Shown here in pieces: positions 17,057 through 26,336 of a DNA stretch of 64,000 nucleotides. The notes under the pieces were generated by a model. It made no database searches. It was given only the letters and a program-made list of their open reading frames with translations, and was not told the origin of the DNA. The first letter of the stretch is position 1. Each line of letters begins with the position of its first letter. This stretch comes from Bacillota bacterium (lineage in GTDB: Bacteria; Bacillota; Clostridia; Lachnospirales; Lachnospiraceae). The stretch spans positions 248,001-312,000 of the forward strand of contig JAEZZQ010000007.1 in the NCBI GenBank assembly GCA_023442465.1. Direction: 5' to 3'. The position numbers were made by a program, and so were the translations under genes.

Positions 17057-17451
17057 TCAGTTTTTTTCAAGATAGGGCATATCGAATCTCTTCTCATAAC
17101 AATTATTCGCTTTCAAAATCTTATTCCATCCTAAATAATTAGAGATAGGCACCGATGCATTCAGCATTCGCGTCTGAAACTTTGTAAGGTAGACAGGCTT
17201 TGCAAATCGTTCCAAATAACGACAGATGATTTCGCTCTCCGAGGATTCAGGATATCCCGACTGAATAATAAAACCGATGGCCTGATTTCCTTTTGACGGA
17301 GGCAATGCGTATAGAAAATCCAGCGTTCCTGCCGGTATTGAATGAATATAATTTGGTGTAATTACAATAACATTATCCGCATTACAAATAGCTTCCATCA
17401 GGCTTTCCCGATTTTTTTTGCAATTGAAAATACCTCACACGGTGTGCTCAT
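17057..17451 (-). pseudogene. Flavodoxin-like NAD(P)H oxidoreductase, frameshifted (second gene)
   Basis: The start ATG at 17449-17451 overlaps the stop of the preceding gene (ATGA) and begins MSTPCEVFSIAKKIGKA, then meets a stop. The rest of the protein continues in another frame as NADNVIVITPNYIHSIP through IIQSGYPESSESE to FDMPYLEKN. The break falls at a run of eight A (17412-17419, T on the plus strand). Nine A would restore one frame reading AKKNRESLMEAICNADN. Intact relatives are flavodoxin-fold reductases. The single-base change in a homopolymer may be real decay, slippage-based switching or a sequencing error, but the neighbouring gene is broken too. Confidence 0.7.
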
Positions 17452-17922
17452 TCCATTTCCCCTTTTTCTGATTCTGAAATATGAAGTACTTTTATTTCAG
17501 ACGAATAAAATTGTTTGAACACTTTATATATGTAGTCGGAAAATATTTTTAAATCTTCCTCGTTCTTAAAGTCATAATCGTAATAGAATTCAATGTTAGG
17601 ATATTGGGCATATCTTGGAGCATGAAAAGTGCCTCCGTCGCGAAAGGAAGTATACGGCAAAAAAAGTGGTATCATCCGGTCAAAGAGAGACTTCATCTTA
17701 CTGCTTATAAATCCTTCTTGCAATTTTGCGTAAAATATCGCTTTATCGGCACCGACATACCCTCTGTAAAAATCTTCCAAGTCATTATGTATACATATTC
17801 CAGGACTTTTCCACCAACAAGTCCAACAGCCTATACAATTTAATATTAAGCTTCTCAATGTCAAAACAGAGAGCATCCGTAGTCATATAGTTGCCAAATT
17901 CCCTTATAACGATTGTTTTCAT
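17448..17922 (-). pseudogene. Flavodoxin-family NAD(P)H oxidoreductase, frameshifted (first gene)
   Basis: The N-terminus MKTIVIREFGNYMTTDAL starts at 17922 in one frame. The rest, SLILNCIGCWTCWWKSPG through ADKAIFYAKLQEGFISSKMKSLFDRMIPLFLPYTSF to the end, is in the next frame. The cysteine-rich NCIGCWTCWW motif is typical of flavodoxin-fold reductases related to iron-sulfur flavoproteins. One extra base near 17870-17876 explains the break and is not in a homopolymer, so error is less likely. A downstream ATG at 17874-17876 could start a shortened protein, but it would lack the FMN-binding first strand. It is the first gene of a coupled pair with another frameshifted flavodoxin-like gene. Confidence 0.7.
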
Positions 17923-18031
17923 GATTTATCCCCGCAAAATATAATCTTGTTTCATATTCGCTTACTTTATTATTTACAAAATTATACTATATTTTTAACT
18001 ATAATTCCATACAATTCTGAAAATATAAAAT

Positions 18032-18085
18032 GCGGGCAACCCTGCAAATACGGACGTTGGTAGTCGTATCTGCTGGATTGCCCGC
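18032..18085 (-). terminator. Terminator after small membrane-protein gene
   Basis: GCGGGCAA and TTGCCCGC are perfect arms around a 38-base region. On the minus strand the hairpin is followed by ATTTTATATTTT. It lies 19 bp past the stop of the 156-residue membrane protein gene. Confidence 0.6.
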
Positions 18086-18103
18086 TGGATATGCCGCGGA
18101 TCA

Positions 18104-18574
18104 TTACCGTCTGAACAGCTTTCCCCTTATGCAAAAAGTCGCTGTTGTAACCAGTGCGGCTGCAATTAAAATATGTAAAATAGTATGATATAAGTCGGGT
18201 ACATATCTTGTTTCACATTCTATCCATTTTACAGCATCTTTAAAATATCGTATCTTGCCTTCCCCATTTCCCATAATTGTGAACCATTCATGGCTGAAAA
18301 ATTGTGTAACAGACCAGAGGAACAGCCAAATAAGCAGAAAATACTTGCCCGCTTTTTCTTTCAATATGTAAAAGACAAACGCCATCAGAAAAATCACGAA
18401 GAAAATCCCATCTTCTTTCCAGGAACGGGTAACAAGATAGCTGTCAGAAAAGTATATTCCTATCATATCTAAAAAGAACCATGCGAGCAGTATCCCATTC
18501 GCCGCTATACTATATCGTTTATTGGGGGTATTGGGGGCATGCGGATTACTTTCTTTCATCGTCTTCCTTTTCAT
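18104..18574 (-). CDS. Small integral membrane protein, unknown
   Basis: A 156-residue protein with four predicted transmembrane helices, at about residues 23-43 (ANGILLAWFFLDMIGIYF), 55-70, 77-92 and 132-152, with a polar basic N-terminus. The loop between helices 3 and 4 carries EWFTIMGNGEGKIRYFKDAVKWIE. I do not recognise the family. The start follows TGGGAGAATATT. It stands alone, with a terminator after it and about 130 bp before the next gene on the same strand, which is also a small membrane protein. Confidence 0.7.
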   Translation of the reverse strand: MKRKTMKESNPHAPNTPNKRYSIAANGILLAWFFLDMIGIYFSDSYLVTRSWKEDGIFFVIFLMAFVFYILKEKAGKYFLLIWLFLWSVTQFFSHEWFTIMGNGEGKIRYFKDAVKWIECETRYVPDLYHTILHILIAAALVTTATFCIRGKLFRR

Positions 18575-18708
18575 AATATTCTCCCATTAGGCATTTCTTT
18601 ATGGTTAGCTTAAACCATTTCTTATACAGTCTTATAGTTGCATTGGCCCTGCTTCATTTCACACATCTCATTCGCAGAAATTCATCGGTCAAGCTTGCGG
18701 GGTAGGCT

Positions 18709-19074
18709 TTACCTAAATCTGTTATTCTTCAAAAGCCTGATACCAACTATTAGAAGACCCATGCAGATTAGCCCTATAAATATGATAATGCCCGGAGAAT
18801 CAGCAAATTCACCCTCAATAGCTAGGGCTATCGTTCCAAAAACTCCGAATGTGAATAGGAAAAAACATAGTATAGCAGGAATCAAACCCTTTTTGACACC
18901 TGCCGCAGCATTGTATATTCCATAAAACACAAGCATAATTGCGGCGATAAAGCCGATTAGCACCAGGCCGGGTGCGTCGTCATTTTCGCCCATAATAAAT
19001 AAAACCGAACCTATCAATATCCCCACTGTGACAGGCAACCAAACGCGTGGTTTTAAAAAAGTTCTGATGTCCAT
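18709..19074 (-). CDS. Small integral membrane protein, unknown
   Basis: A 121-residue protein with four hydrophobic helices: VWLPVTVGILIGSVLFIMG, LVLIGFIAAIMLVFYGIY, LIPAILCFFLFTFGVFGTI and IIIFIGLICMGLLIVGI. The connecting segments include EGEFADSPG. The start is placed at the ATG at 19074 because AAAAGGAGTGG lies just upstream; an in-frame start 24 bp earlier lacks a site. No family recognised and no obvious partner gene. Confidence 0.7.
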   Translation of the reverse strand: MDIRTFLKPRVWLPVTVGILIGSVLFIMGENDDAPGLVLIGFIAAIMLVFYGIYNAAAGVKKGLIPAILCFFLFTFGVFGTIALAIEGEFADSPGIIIFIGLICMGLLIVGIRLLKNNRFR

Positions 19075-19296
19075 CGTGCGTCCACTCCTTTTTAGCATAA
19101 TAATTACATCTTAATTAGTTGTTTCGTTCAATTTTTATCTCTGAACTGAATCAAATTATACTACATCTATCCGTCCAAAACAATGAAAACCTTTCCTGCT
19201 TCACTTGTTCGGCGGTTATCGTAAGTTTTGTGGGGTTACGCGCCCCGCGCACCCGTCCTCTTCCAAAGTACAGAATTGAAAAGACATGCATTGCAT

Positions 19297-19341
19297 AAAA
19301 AAAGAACCCCTCCATAGCAATCAGCTAAATAAAGGATTCTG
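19297..19341 (-). terminator. Terminator of the tRNA pair
   Basis: Downstream of tRNA-Leu on the minus strand, AGAATCC and GGGTTCT pair with one G-U. The hairpin is followed by a run of seven T before the next AT-rich stretch. It would end the Tyr-Leu tRNA transcript. Confidence 0.65.
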
Positions 19342-19356
19342 CCATATAAACTTTAC

Positions 19357-19440
19357 TGCTGGTGGCCGGACTTGAACCGGCACGGGATTGCTCCCGAAGG
19401 ATTTTAAGTCCTTTGCGTCTGCCTATTCCGCCACACCAGC
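19357..19440 (-). tRNA. tRNA-Leu (anticodon TAA)
   Basis: On the minus strand the 84-nt sequence has acceptor arms GCTGGTG and CACCAGC, the T-loop GGTTCAAGTCC and an anticodon arm GGACTTAAAATCC with TAA in the loop. The variable arm is long, as expected for a class II tRNA. CCA is not encoded. It follows tRNA-Tyr by 19 nt and shares its transcript. Confidence 0.95.
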
Positions 19441-19459
19441 AAGGTGTGTGGATATTAAA

Positions 19460-19541
19460 TGGATGGAGGTGGATTCGAACCACCGAAGCAATTTGCAGCA
19501 GATTTACAGTCTGTCCCCTTTGGCCACTCGGGAATCCATCC
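19460..19541 (-). tRNA. tRNA-Tyr (anticodon GTA)
   Basis: The 82-nt minus-strand sequence starts GGATGGATTCCC and ends TCCATCCA. It has a GGTTCGAATCC T-arm, a long variable arm and anticodon loop CTGTAAA with GTA. CCA is not encoded. It lies upstream of tRNA-Leu in the same direction. Confidence 0.95.
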
Positions 19542-19611
19542 ACATTTCATGTAATTACTATCAGTTATGAACATCATATCATGCCTGACAATATACATTT
19601 ATATCATATAG

Positions 19612-21741
19612 TTATTTAAATTGCAAGAAATTTTTCGTCGACTTCCTGGGCGATTTTAGAATAATAGCCGCCGTCGGAGGAAGTGTCACTTTGACCTTGC
19701 CGGAAATAACAGGGTATTCTTTCTGCTCCGTATTGTAGCCTGTTTTGGACGTCAGAATCAAACGCTTCATCACGCCCTCTTTGGGCGTGCCCAAGTACCA
19801 TACCTGCACTTCCTGCGTCACCTCATGGTCATTGTTGTTGATTACAATCAGCGATTGTTCCTGTCTGTTGAAACGTCCGTAAATGAGGATGTTTCTTTCG
19901 GTTTCCGTGTACCACTTAATGGAACCGGTCAGAAATTCCTTATTTTTCTTATGTATCTGAATCATTTCCTTATGGAAAGCAATTAGCTCATCATCCTCGT
20001 TACCCCACGGATAAGTTCTGCGGTTGTCTGGATCGGTAAAGCCTGCCACCCCTGCTTCGTCACCGTAATATATGGTAGGAGCGCCGGGCCATGTCATCTG
20101 AATAACTACCGCCTCTCGCAGGACGGCTTTGTCCACGCCCTCATTTGCTGCCTCAGGCCCATGTGTGCTGGTCCTTCCTACTTTTTTATTCGTCCGGGTA
20201 AGGAATCTGGAATGGTCGTGATTAGACAATTCGTTCATCGCGATATACGCAGAAGGCATCGTCATATTGGCACCGTTGTAAACCATGGCTCCCCAAAAGC
20301 TGTCTACGTCTCCAAGCATATCTTCTCTATAGTCATCGCTGTGCTTCTGCATTCCTGTCAAAAACCATGTAACAGGCTCCATAAAGGCATCGTAGTTCAT
20401 AATGGTATCCCATTCGTCACCGTGCAGCCATTCTTTCGGATTGCCGTAATGCTCAGCAAGCACTATCGCATTAGGATTCGCTTCCTTTACGACCTTATGG
20501 AACTGTTTCCAGAAATAATGGTTATATTCCTGCGAATGTCCCAAATCGGCAGCCACATCCAGACGCCAGCCATCCACATTGTAAGGTGCGGAAACCCACT
20601 TTTTCGCAATGTACATAACGTATTCGAACAATTCTCTGGAGCCTTCAAAATTAAGCTTAGGAAGCGTATCATGCCCCCACCAGCCGTCATACGTACCGTT
20701 ATATGGCCATGCGTTCTTATCCTGAAACGAGAAATAATTGTGATACGGGCTCTCCTTATCCACATAAGCTCCCTTTTCATAGCCTATTGCATTCTCGTAA
20801 ATCCTCTCTCTGTCCATCCACTTATTAAAGGAGCCACAATGATTGAACACCCCGTCCAGTATGACCTTCATCCCCCGGCGGTGTGCCTCCTCCACCACTT
20901 GGACAAACAACTGGTTACTGGCCTCCAAATTGGCTTTGTTGGTTACCCTGTTAATATATCTGGAAGCGATCCGGTTCTCCTGTCCCGGCTCTATCAGGCT
21001 TCCTTCGTCCTCCACGATTTCTCCGAAATGAGGATCAATGTAGTCATAATCCTGAATATCGTATTTATGATTGGACGGAGATACGAACAACGGGTTAAAA
21101 TAAATGACATCCACTCCCAAGTCCTGCAAATAATCCATTTTATCCAAGACTCCCTGTAAATCTCCGCCGTAGAATTCTCTCATTCCTACCTTCGCCGGAT
21201 ACTTGTTCCAGTTCTCCACCTTTACCGAGTTCTCCCCAATATAGCGATATTCATTGGTCAGCACATCGTTAGAGGTATCTCCGTTATAGAAACGATCCAC
21301 ATATATCTGATACATGACCGCACCCTTGGCCCAATCCGGAGTCTTATAGCCGGGTATTAAACGGAATTCCAAATGCTTATCCATATTTTTCATGGCTCCG
21401 CCATAGTTATAATAGCAGATAAGCTTCCCTGCCTGAATCTCGAAATGATACGCTATCTCTCTGTCTTCCAACTGTACCGTATGAATGTAATAGTCAAAAT
21501 AATCGTCGGTTTCCGCTTTAACCATCATATGCTTTTCATTGTCGCATACAAAAAAGACCTTATCCACATTATTTTTTTCCGTTCGGAATTTTACTGTGAT
21601 TTCTCCATAGGCACTGGGTTCAGGAGGATATACATAATCCTCACTCATGTCACTGAATAAAGCTTTTCTATTGAAAACAGGACGCATTCTGGATATATAA
21701 TGCTGATCATATTCGATTTTAGAAAATCCATTTAAGTCCAT
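19612..21741 (-). CDS. GH13 alpha-glucan hydrolase (neopullulanase/cyclomaltodextrinase-like)
   Basis: A 709-residue cytoplasmic enzyme of the alpha-amylase family. Residues about 1-130 form the N-terminal immunoglobulin-like/CBM34-like domain found in neopullulanases and maltogenic amylases. The catalytic barrel follows: DGVFNHCG (region II), GWRLDVAADLG with the nucleophile aspartate, IVLAEHYG with the acid/base glutamate, and ELSNHDHSRF with the third aspartate. A beta-sandwich closes the C-terminus. No signal peptide is present, so it acts on imported maltodextrins. It is a single gene, preceded upstream by a family-A repeat and followed by the tRNA pair. The exact specificity is not visible. 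Confidence 0.92.
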   Translation of the reverse strand: MDLNGFSKIEYDQHYISRMRPVFNRKALFSDMSEDYVYPPEPSAYGEITVKFRTEKNNVDKVFFVCDNEKHMMVKAETDDYFDYYIHTVQLEDREIAYHFEIQAGKLICYYNYGGAMKNMDKHLEFRLIPGYKTPDWAKGAVMYQIYVDRFYNGDTSNDVLTNEYRYIGENSVKVENWNKYPAKVGMREFYGGDLQGVLDKMDYLQDLGVDVIYFNPLFVSPSNHKYDIQDYDYIDPHFGEIVEDEGSLIEPGQENRIASRYINRVTNKANLEASNQLFVQVVEEAHRRGMKVILDGVFNHCGSFNKWMDRERIYENAIGYEKGAYVDKESPYHNYFSFQDKNAWPYNGTYDGWWGHDTLPKLNFEGSRELFEYVMYIAKKWVSAPYNVDGWRLDVAADLGHSQEYNHYFWKQFHKVVKEANPNAIVLAEHYGNPKEWLHGDEWDTIMNYDAFMEPVTWFLTGMQKHSDDYREDMLGDVDSFWGAMVYNGANMTMPSAYIAMNELSNHDHSRFLTRTNKKVGRTSTHGPEAANEGVDKAVLREAVVIQMTWPGAPTIYYGDEAGVAGFTDPDNRRTYPWGNEDDELIAFHKEMIQIHKKNKEFLTGSIKWYTETERNILIYGRFNRQEQSLIVINNNDHEVTQEVQVWYLGTPKEGVMKRLILTSKTGYNTEQKEYPVISGKVKVTLPPTAAIILKSPRKSTKNFLQFK

Positions 21742-21828
21742 AATTGTTCTCCTACACTTATTAAAAACTATTTTATACTATATATTGTGGATATTCAAGC
21801 AATTATATACTTGTGACTATTTCAGAAT

Positions 21829-21920
21829 ATAAGTGTGCTTCGACAGCGCGCCTTTTGCTCCGCGCGCGTAGCTGTGCATCTATTGTTTCTATAATAGGAG
21901 CATTTTCCTATTATAGAACA
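21829..21920. repeat. Family-A interspersed repeat, locus 1 (partial)
   Basis: This locus holds the GCGCGCGTAGCTGTGC hairpin and a 13-bp hairpin TTCTATAATAGGA / TCCTATTATAGAA. Both match the family-A copies at 29306, 41756 and 47826. The left arm (AAGTGTGCTTCG) is present but the segment after it is shortened. It lies 88 bp upstream of the GH13 start, in the same orientation to its downstream gene as the other copies. Next to it (21923-21956) is an imperfect hairpin bounded by A6 and T6 that may be a bidirectional terminator. The rest of 21742-22159 holds no gene that I can support. Confidence 0.75.
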
Positions 21921-22159
21921 GTAAAAAAGACAGCCTGTCGATCTGCTGCCTTTTTTAGAGAAGGTATTTCTTTCTTATGGGGTATAGCAAAAAACTATAT
22001 AATGTATTGGGGGGGTTACAAGTAGTATAATAGCATAGCCGACATTATGCGTAAATACCAAGGATTCACAAATATTACAAAAACAAAGTCGCATTTTTGT
22101 ATATTTTGCACAATGCCATCGTTTCCCCACACTTTTCCGCCCCATTTGATGCATTTCTG

Positions 22160-24001
22160 CTATTCTGCGGTAAGCTCCTCCATCGGAGAAGTCTGTATAT
22201 GAAATAACGCTTCAAATTCATCTCTGGAAATCTTTTCTTTTTCCAGAAGCAGCTCTGCACATTTGTGGAGCACACTTAAGTTCTCCACGATAATCGTCTT
22301 TGCTTTCTGATAGCAGCCACTGATGATTTCCTTTACCTCTTTGTCGATCTCGCCCGAAACCAGCTCACTGTGATTTTTTGCATGGGCTAAATCCCGTCCT
22401 ATGAATACCTCGTCATCATCGTCGTCATAATTTATCACGCCGATATTGTCTGACATACCGTATCTGGTCACCATCTTTCTCGCAACCTTGGTGGCCTTCT
22501 TAATATCACTGGAAGCTCCTGTAGTAATATCATCGAAAATAATCTCTTCCGCGATTCGTCCGCCGAGGGATACCATAATATCCTGCATCATTCTTCCTTT
22601 GGTCAGGAACATCTCGTCCTTTTCCGGCAGAGGCATTGTATAGCCTGCCGCACCAAGGCCCGTAGGGATAATGGATACGGTGTATACCGGTCCTACATCG
22701 GGAAGTACATGGAATAAAATCGCATGGCCCGCCTCGTGATATGCGGTAATCTTTTTCTCTTTATCTGAAATGATGCGGCTTCGTTTCTCCGAGCCAATGC
22801 CCACTTTAATAAATGATTTCTTAATGTCGTCCTGCTTTACAAAAGCACGGTTGTCCATCGCCGCATTGATAGCCGCCTCGTTCATGAGATTTTCCAGATC
22901 CGCACCGGTAAAACCTGCTGTGGTCTGCGCAATCTGTTCCAGATTAACATCCTCGGAAAGAGGCTTGTTTCTCGAGTGCACCCTCAGAATCTCATTTCTC
23001 CCCTTCACATCGGGAGGACTCACCGTAATCTTTCTATCGAAACGTCCTGGCCTCAAAATAGCCGGATCGAGAATATCTACACGGTTCGTGGCCGCCATAA
23101 CGATAATTCCTTCATTGGCACCGAAGCCGTCCATTTCCACCAAAAGCTGATTAAGTGTCTGCTCCCTCTCATCGTGACCGCCGCCCATACCGGTACCGCG
23201 CCGTCTCGCTACTGCATCGATTTCATCGATAAATACGATACACGGAGAATGTTTTTTCGCATCCGCGAACAAATCACGCACTCTGGAAGCACCTACACCG
23301 ACGAACATTTCTACGAAATCAGAACCCGAAATGCTGAAAAACGGCACGTTCGCTTCTCCTGCGATAGCCTTTGCCAGCAAAGTCTTACCGGTTCCCGGAG
23401 CACCTTCCAAAAGCACGCCCTTGGGAATCCTTGCTCCCACCTTTGTGAATTTGCCCGGCTCCTTCAGGAAATTAATGATTTCCTCCAGCTCTTCTTTTTC
23501 CTCCTGAAGCCCGGCCACATCTTTAAGAGTGACCTTACTGTCCATGGAAAGTCTGGCGCGGCTCTTGCCGAAATTCATCATCTTGCCGCCGCTGCCGCTA
23601 TTAGCGTTCTGCGCATTCATCATGACAAAAAAGAAAACGCCTACTACAAGCACGAGCAGCAGAGGGAACATACTCGTCATAAACCAATTTTCCCTCGGAA
23701 TATCCTTCACCTCAGGGTCCAGTCCGTAGGAAACCAGCTCTTTTTCTATTTCATTTACATTCGTAGCGTACAGAGTCTTTTCCTCTCCGTTGTTAAGCGC
23801 TACTCTGACCACTCCGGTCGGAGTTTCTTTGTTCGGCTGAATCACCGCCTCAAGCACGGAGCCCGCTTCCAAATCGTTCGTCAGCTCTCCTCTCGTATAA
23901 TCGGTCTCTTGTCCGTTCAAGCTTCTGAACATCCATGCCGCAAGGAAGAGAAGACTTAAGATAACTAAAAAGTACGTATTTAAATTCTTCTTATTATTCA
24001 A
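22160..24001 (-). CDS. ftsH: ATP-dependent zinc metalloprotease FtsH
   Basis: A 613-residue membrane-anchored AAA+ protease that degrades membrane and short-lived soluble proteins. Two transmembrane helices (about residues 10-24 and 107-128) flank an extracytoplasmic domain. Then come Walker A GAPGTGKT (200-207), Walker B IVFIDEID, the second region of homology with GRFDRKI, and the zinc site HEAGH. The start is taken as TTG at 23999-24001, because AGGAGG stands 6 bp upstream and the protein then opens MNNKKNLNTYFL. An in-frame ATG 60 bp earlier has no ribosome site. It is the last gene of the conserved tilS-hpt-ftsH series. Confidence 0.97.
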   Translation of the reverse strand: MNNKKNLNTYFLVILSLLFLAAWMFRSLNGQETDYTRGELTNDLEAGSVLEAVIQPNKETPTGVVRVALNNGEEKTLYATNVNEIEKELVSYGLDPEVKDIPRENWFMTSMFPLLLVLVVGVFFFVMMNAQNANSGSGGKMMNFGKSRARLSMDSKVTLKDVAGLQEEKEELEEIINFLKEPGKFTKVGARIPKGVLLEGAPGTGKTLLAKAIAGEANVPFFSISGSDFVEMFVGVGASRVRDLFADAKKHSPCIVFIDEIDAVARRRGTGMGGGHDEREQTLNQLLVEMDGFGANEGIIVMAATNRVDILDPAILRPGRFDRKITVSPPDVKGRNEILRVHSRNKPLSEDVNLEQIAQTTAGFTGADLENLMNEAAINAAMDNRAFVKQDDIKKSFIKVGIGSEKRSRIISDKEKKITAYHEAGHAILFHVLPDVGPVYTVSIIPTGLGAAGYTMPLPEKDEMFLTKGRMMQDIMVSLGGRIAEEIIFDDITTGASSDIKKATKVARKMVTRYGMSDNIGVINYDDDDDEVFIGRDLAHAKNHSELVSGEIDKEVKEIISGCYQKAKTIIVENLSVLHKCAELLLEKEKISRDEFEALFHIQTSPMEELTAE

Positions 24002-24076
24002 AATCAACCTCCTGTCCGCATCCGTCCAGCCTATCCGGCATGCCAGTTTCCATGCGAACATTTATAATACTATATG

Positions 24077-24601
24077 TTAATCCAGTTCTACAACGCCGAT
24101 ATAAGGAAGATTCCTATATCGCTGATCATAGTCAAGGCCATAGCCCACTACAAATTCATCGGGAATCTGGAAACACGTATAATCCACATGAACATCCACG
24201 ACTCTTCGCTCCGGCTTGTCTAAAAGCGTACAGAGCTTCAGGCTCTTAGGGCCTCTGTCTCTGAGCATCTCAAGCAGATAGCTGAGCGTTCTTCCCGAAT
24301 CAATAATATCCTCCACCACAAGTACATCCTTGTCCTTCAAAGGTTCGTCCAAATCCTTTACAATTCTGACAACACCGCTGGATTTCGTCTCGCTTCCATA
24401 GCTGGATACGGACATAAAGTCCAAAGATACCGGAACAGTGATCCTTTTTGCCAATTCACACATAAAAAAGCTTCCGCCTTTCAAAACACACACGAGATGA
24501 ACTTGTTTTCCTTCATAATCTCTGTTGATCTGCTCTCCAATTTCCTGAATTCTTTTATCTACCGCTTCCTCTGATAGCATAACTCTTACTTTTTCTGACA
24601 T
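24077..24601 (-). CDS. hpt: Hypoxanthine phosphoribosyltransferase
   Basis: A 174-residue purine-salvage enzyme that joins hypoxanthine or guanine to PRPP. The PRPP-binding loop VLVVEDIIDSGRTL is intact. The N-terminal segment with LVCVLKGGSFFMCELAKRI and the flexible-loop region MSVSSYGSETKSSG are also typical. It stands between tilS and ftsH, the order found in Bacillus and many clostridia. AAGAGGAGGACTT precedes the ATG. Confidence 0.97.
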   Translation of the reverse strand: MSEKVRVMLSEEAVDKRIQEIGEQINRDYEGKQVHLVCVLKGGSFFMCELAKRITVPVSLDFMSVSSYGSETKSSGVVRIVKDLDEPLKDKDVLVVEDIIDSGRTLSYLLEMLRDRGPKSLKLCTLLDKPERRVVDVHVDYTCFQIPDEFVVGYGLDYDQRYRNLPYIGVVELD

Positions 24602-24659
24602 TTTAAGTCCTCCTCTTAATAAATTGTATCTGCAATGTTACAGTGTGTGCCCACTTGCT

Positions 24660-26165
24660 TCAGAAAGCCGGAGGCTGAATCGTAACCTGCAAGATACGTT
24701 TTGTATATTCTGTCACCTTATAATATTGACTGATGCGATGACCCGGCACCCATAGAATATGATTGCCGTCCGCTAATACATAAAGTTCCCCTCTTTTGTT
24801 TTTCGGGATTTTTTCTCCTATCATATAATCTTTTAAAGTCTTTTTAGATAAGTCTTCATTAATGGTAAGATAATCTCCGGTTTCTCTCGTTCGGAACAGT
24901 AAAGACCTAGTTATTCTATCATAATCAAACCATTTCGTATATGACTTTTCCGGAATAATTTGAGTTTTTTCATGGGAAAATACGGAAAATTCTGCCATTC
25001 CAAGCCCCGGAACAGATAAGCATCCGGGAATGAAAACGGACAAGGGTCCCATCCCCTTTCGCTCCTTGATCAGGCTCTTTTCAAAATCTCCATCGAATAA
25101 AATCAGGCGGTCATATTCTTTCGCCGCCGTCAGCCCGTAAGGTAAAGATACTTGCTTGCTGCCTTGCTTACTTAACAGCTTTCTGATTTCCTCCACATGG
25201 ACGGAGGTGATATCCTTTCTGCTCTCCGTAAGCTCCTCCAAGGCTTTTAACAGCACCTGTTTCTGCATAAAAGGCTCCTGCGAAGCAAGCAGGTCCGCCC
25301 GAAGCACAACTCTTAAAGGCTGCGCCCCGCAGGTGTCATCCTGCTCAGTCCGGCATTCGTTGTATATCTTCTGACTCTGCTTTTTAATATACTCCTCTGC
25401 TTCCAGAAGCATATCGGCAGCCTCCCACATGTGTGTGACCGCTCCCTGGCATATTTCTTTTTCCGCCAAAGGAAGAATATGGTTACGAATCCGGTTCCTT
25501 GTATAAGTATCCTCCAAGTTCGTGTGGTCTATGCAAAAAGAAATCTGATTTCCGTTCAGGTATTCCTCGATTTCTTCCCTCTTTAAGCACAATAAAGGGC
25601 GTATAATATTCCCTCTCACCGGCTTTATCCCGCTGGCTCCCGAAAGTCCCGTTCCACGAAACAGGTGAAACAGCATCGTTTCTACTCTATCGCCGGCATT
25701 GTGCGCAACTGCAATCTTGCCATAAGCAATTTCTCTGCCGGCAATTTTACCGTATGCGATTTCGCCATCGGTAATCTTATCATTGACCTTCTCATTCTTA
25801 CTATTTTGTTCCAAAATATGCGCAAAAGCCCTATAACGCACAATGCGCCCGGCTTCTTCCTCTGAAAGCTTCTCTTTTTTTGCGAGCGCTTGTACATCCT
25901 CTTCAATGAGAAAAAATGGCAGCCTCCGCTCCTTGCATAGTCTTTCCACATAGGCCGCGTCCTTTTTCCCTTCCTCGCGTATGCCGTGGTTGACATGTGC
26001 GACAATGAGCTTCAAGGGCATCTCCTTCGCCAGCTCGCAGAGCAGCAGCAAAAGGCACACAGAATCAGCGCCGCCCGACACCCCCAAAACAACGGTATCA
26101 CCCGGCACTAGCATCTGATATCTTTCTATATATGCTTTTACTTTTGAAAAAATTCTTTCGTTCAT
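24660..26165 (-). CDS. tilS: tRNA(Ile)-lysidine synthase, with repeat insertion
   Basis: A 501-residue enzyme that puts lysine on C34 of tRNA-Ile2 so that it reads AUA codons. The ATP-pyrophosphatase P-loop GVSGGADS is at residues 28-35, and the TilS motif HNAGDRVETMLFHLFRGTG follows. Between them an insertion of about 30 residues consists of degenerate 10-residue repeats (NEKVNDKITD, GEIAYGKIAG, REIAYGKIAV) not found in usual TilS. The C-terminal substrate-binding domain ends at PPAF. The insertion sits just before the conserved HNAGD segment; because the reading frame is intact and the motifs remain, the enzyme is probably active. Gene order spoIIE-tilS-hpt-ftsH is conserved. Confidence 0.95.
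   Translation of the reverse strand: MNERIFSKVKAYIERYQMLVPGDTVVLGVSGGADSVCLLLLLCELAKEMPLKLIVAHVNHGIREEGKKDAAYVERLCKERRLPFFLIEEDVQALAKKEKLSEEEAGRIVRYRAFAHILEQNSKNEKVNDKITDGEIAYGKIAGREIAYGKIAVAHNAGDRVETMLFHLFRGTGLSGASGIKPVRGNIIRPLLCLKREEIEEYLNGNQISFCIDHTNLEDTYTRNRIRNHILPLAEKEICQGAVTHMWEAADMLLEAEEYIKKQSQKIYNECRTEQDDTCGAQPLRVVLRADLLASQEPFMQKQVLLKALEELTESRKDITSVHVEEIRKLLSKQGSKQVSLPYGLTAAKEYDRLILFDGDFEKSLIKERKGMGPLSVFIPGCLSVPGLGMAEFSVFSHEKTQIIPEKSYTKWFDYDRITRSLLFRTRETGDYLTINEDLSKKTLKDYMIGEKIPKNKRGELYVLADGNHILWVPGHRISQYYKVTEYTKRILQVTIQPPAF
25710..25799. repeat. In-frame 30-bp tandem repeat within tilS
   Basis: Three degenerate 30-bp units, beginning GCAATCTTGCCATAAGC, GCAATTTTACCGTATGC and GTAATCTTATCATTGAC, encode the 10-residue repeats in TilS. 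The second and third protein units differ at only two residues, pointing to a fairly recent duplication. Confidence 0.7.
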
Positions 26166-26277
26166 TCGATTCCTTATGTGCAGCTCTAAAATAGGACATT
26201 TTATGCACGAAAATTCTGCCTTTTAATCTTATTATCTATATTAGTCAATTTAACAGAAAAAAGCAATGTTTATCTTG

Positions 26278-26330
26278 TTACTGTTCAGCCTCCATACCGC
26301 GAAGCCAAAATTGCTGAAGGCTGAACTGTG
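26278..26330. repeat. Possible short derivative of family-B repeat
   Basis: TTACTGTTCAGCCT at the left and AGGCTGAACTGT at the right form an inverted pair around a core containing GCGAAGC. The left end equals that of the two family-B elements (32073, 42284), and GCGAAGC is shared with their central hairpin. It lies just past the spoIIE stop and may also serve as its terminator. The match is short, so the relation is tentative. Confidence 0.4.
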
Positions 26331-26336
26331 GCTTTA

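Noticed and set aside
20161..21159. 332-codon plus-strand frame opposite the GH13 gene
   Set aside because: It is antisense to a clear catalytic domain and has no recognisable protein pattern.
22976..23959. 327-codon plus-strand frame opposite ftsH
   Set aside because: It is antisense to the ATPase domain of ftsH, with no ribosome site or family match.
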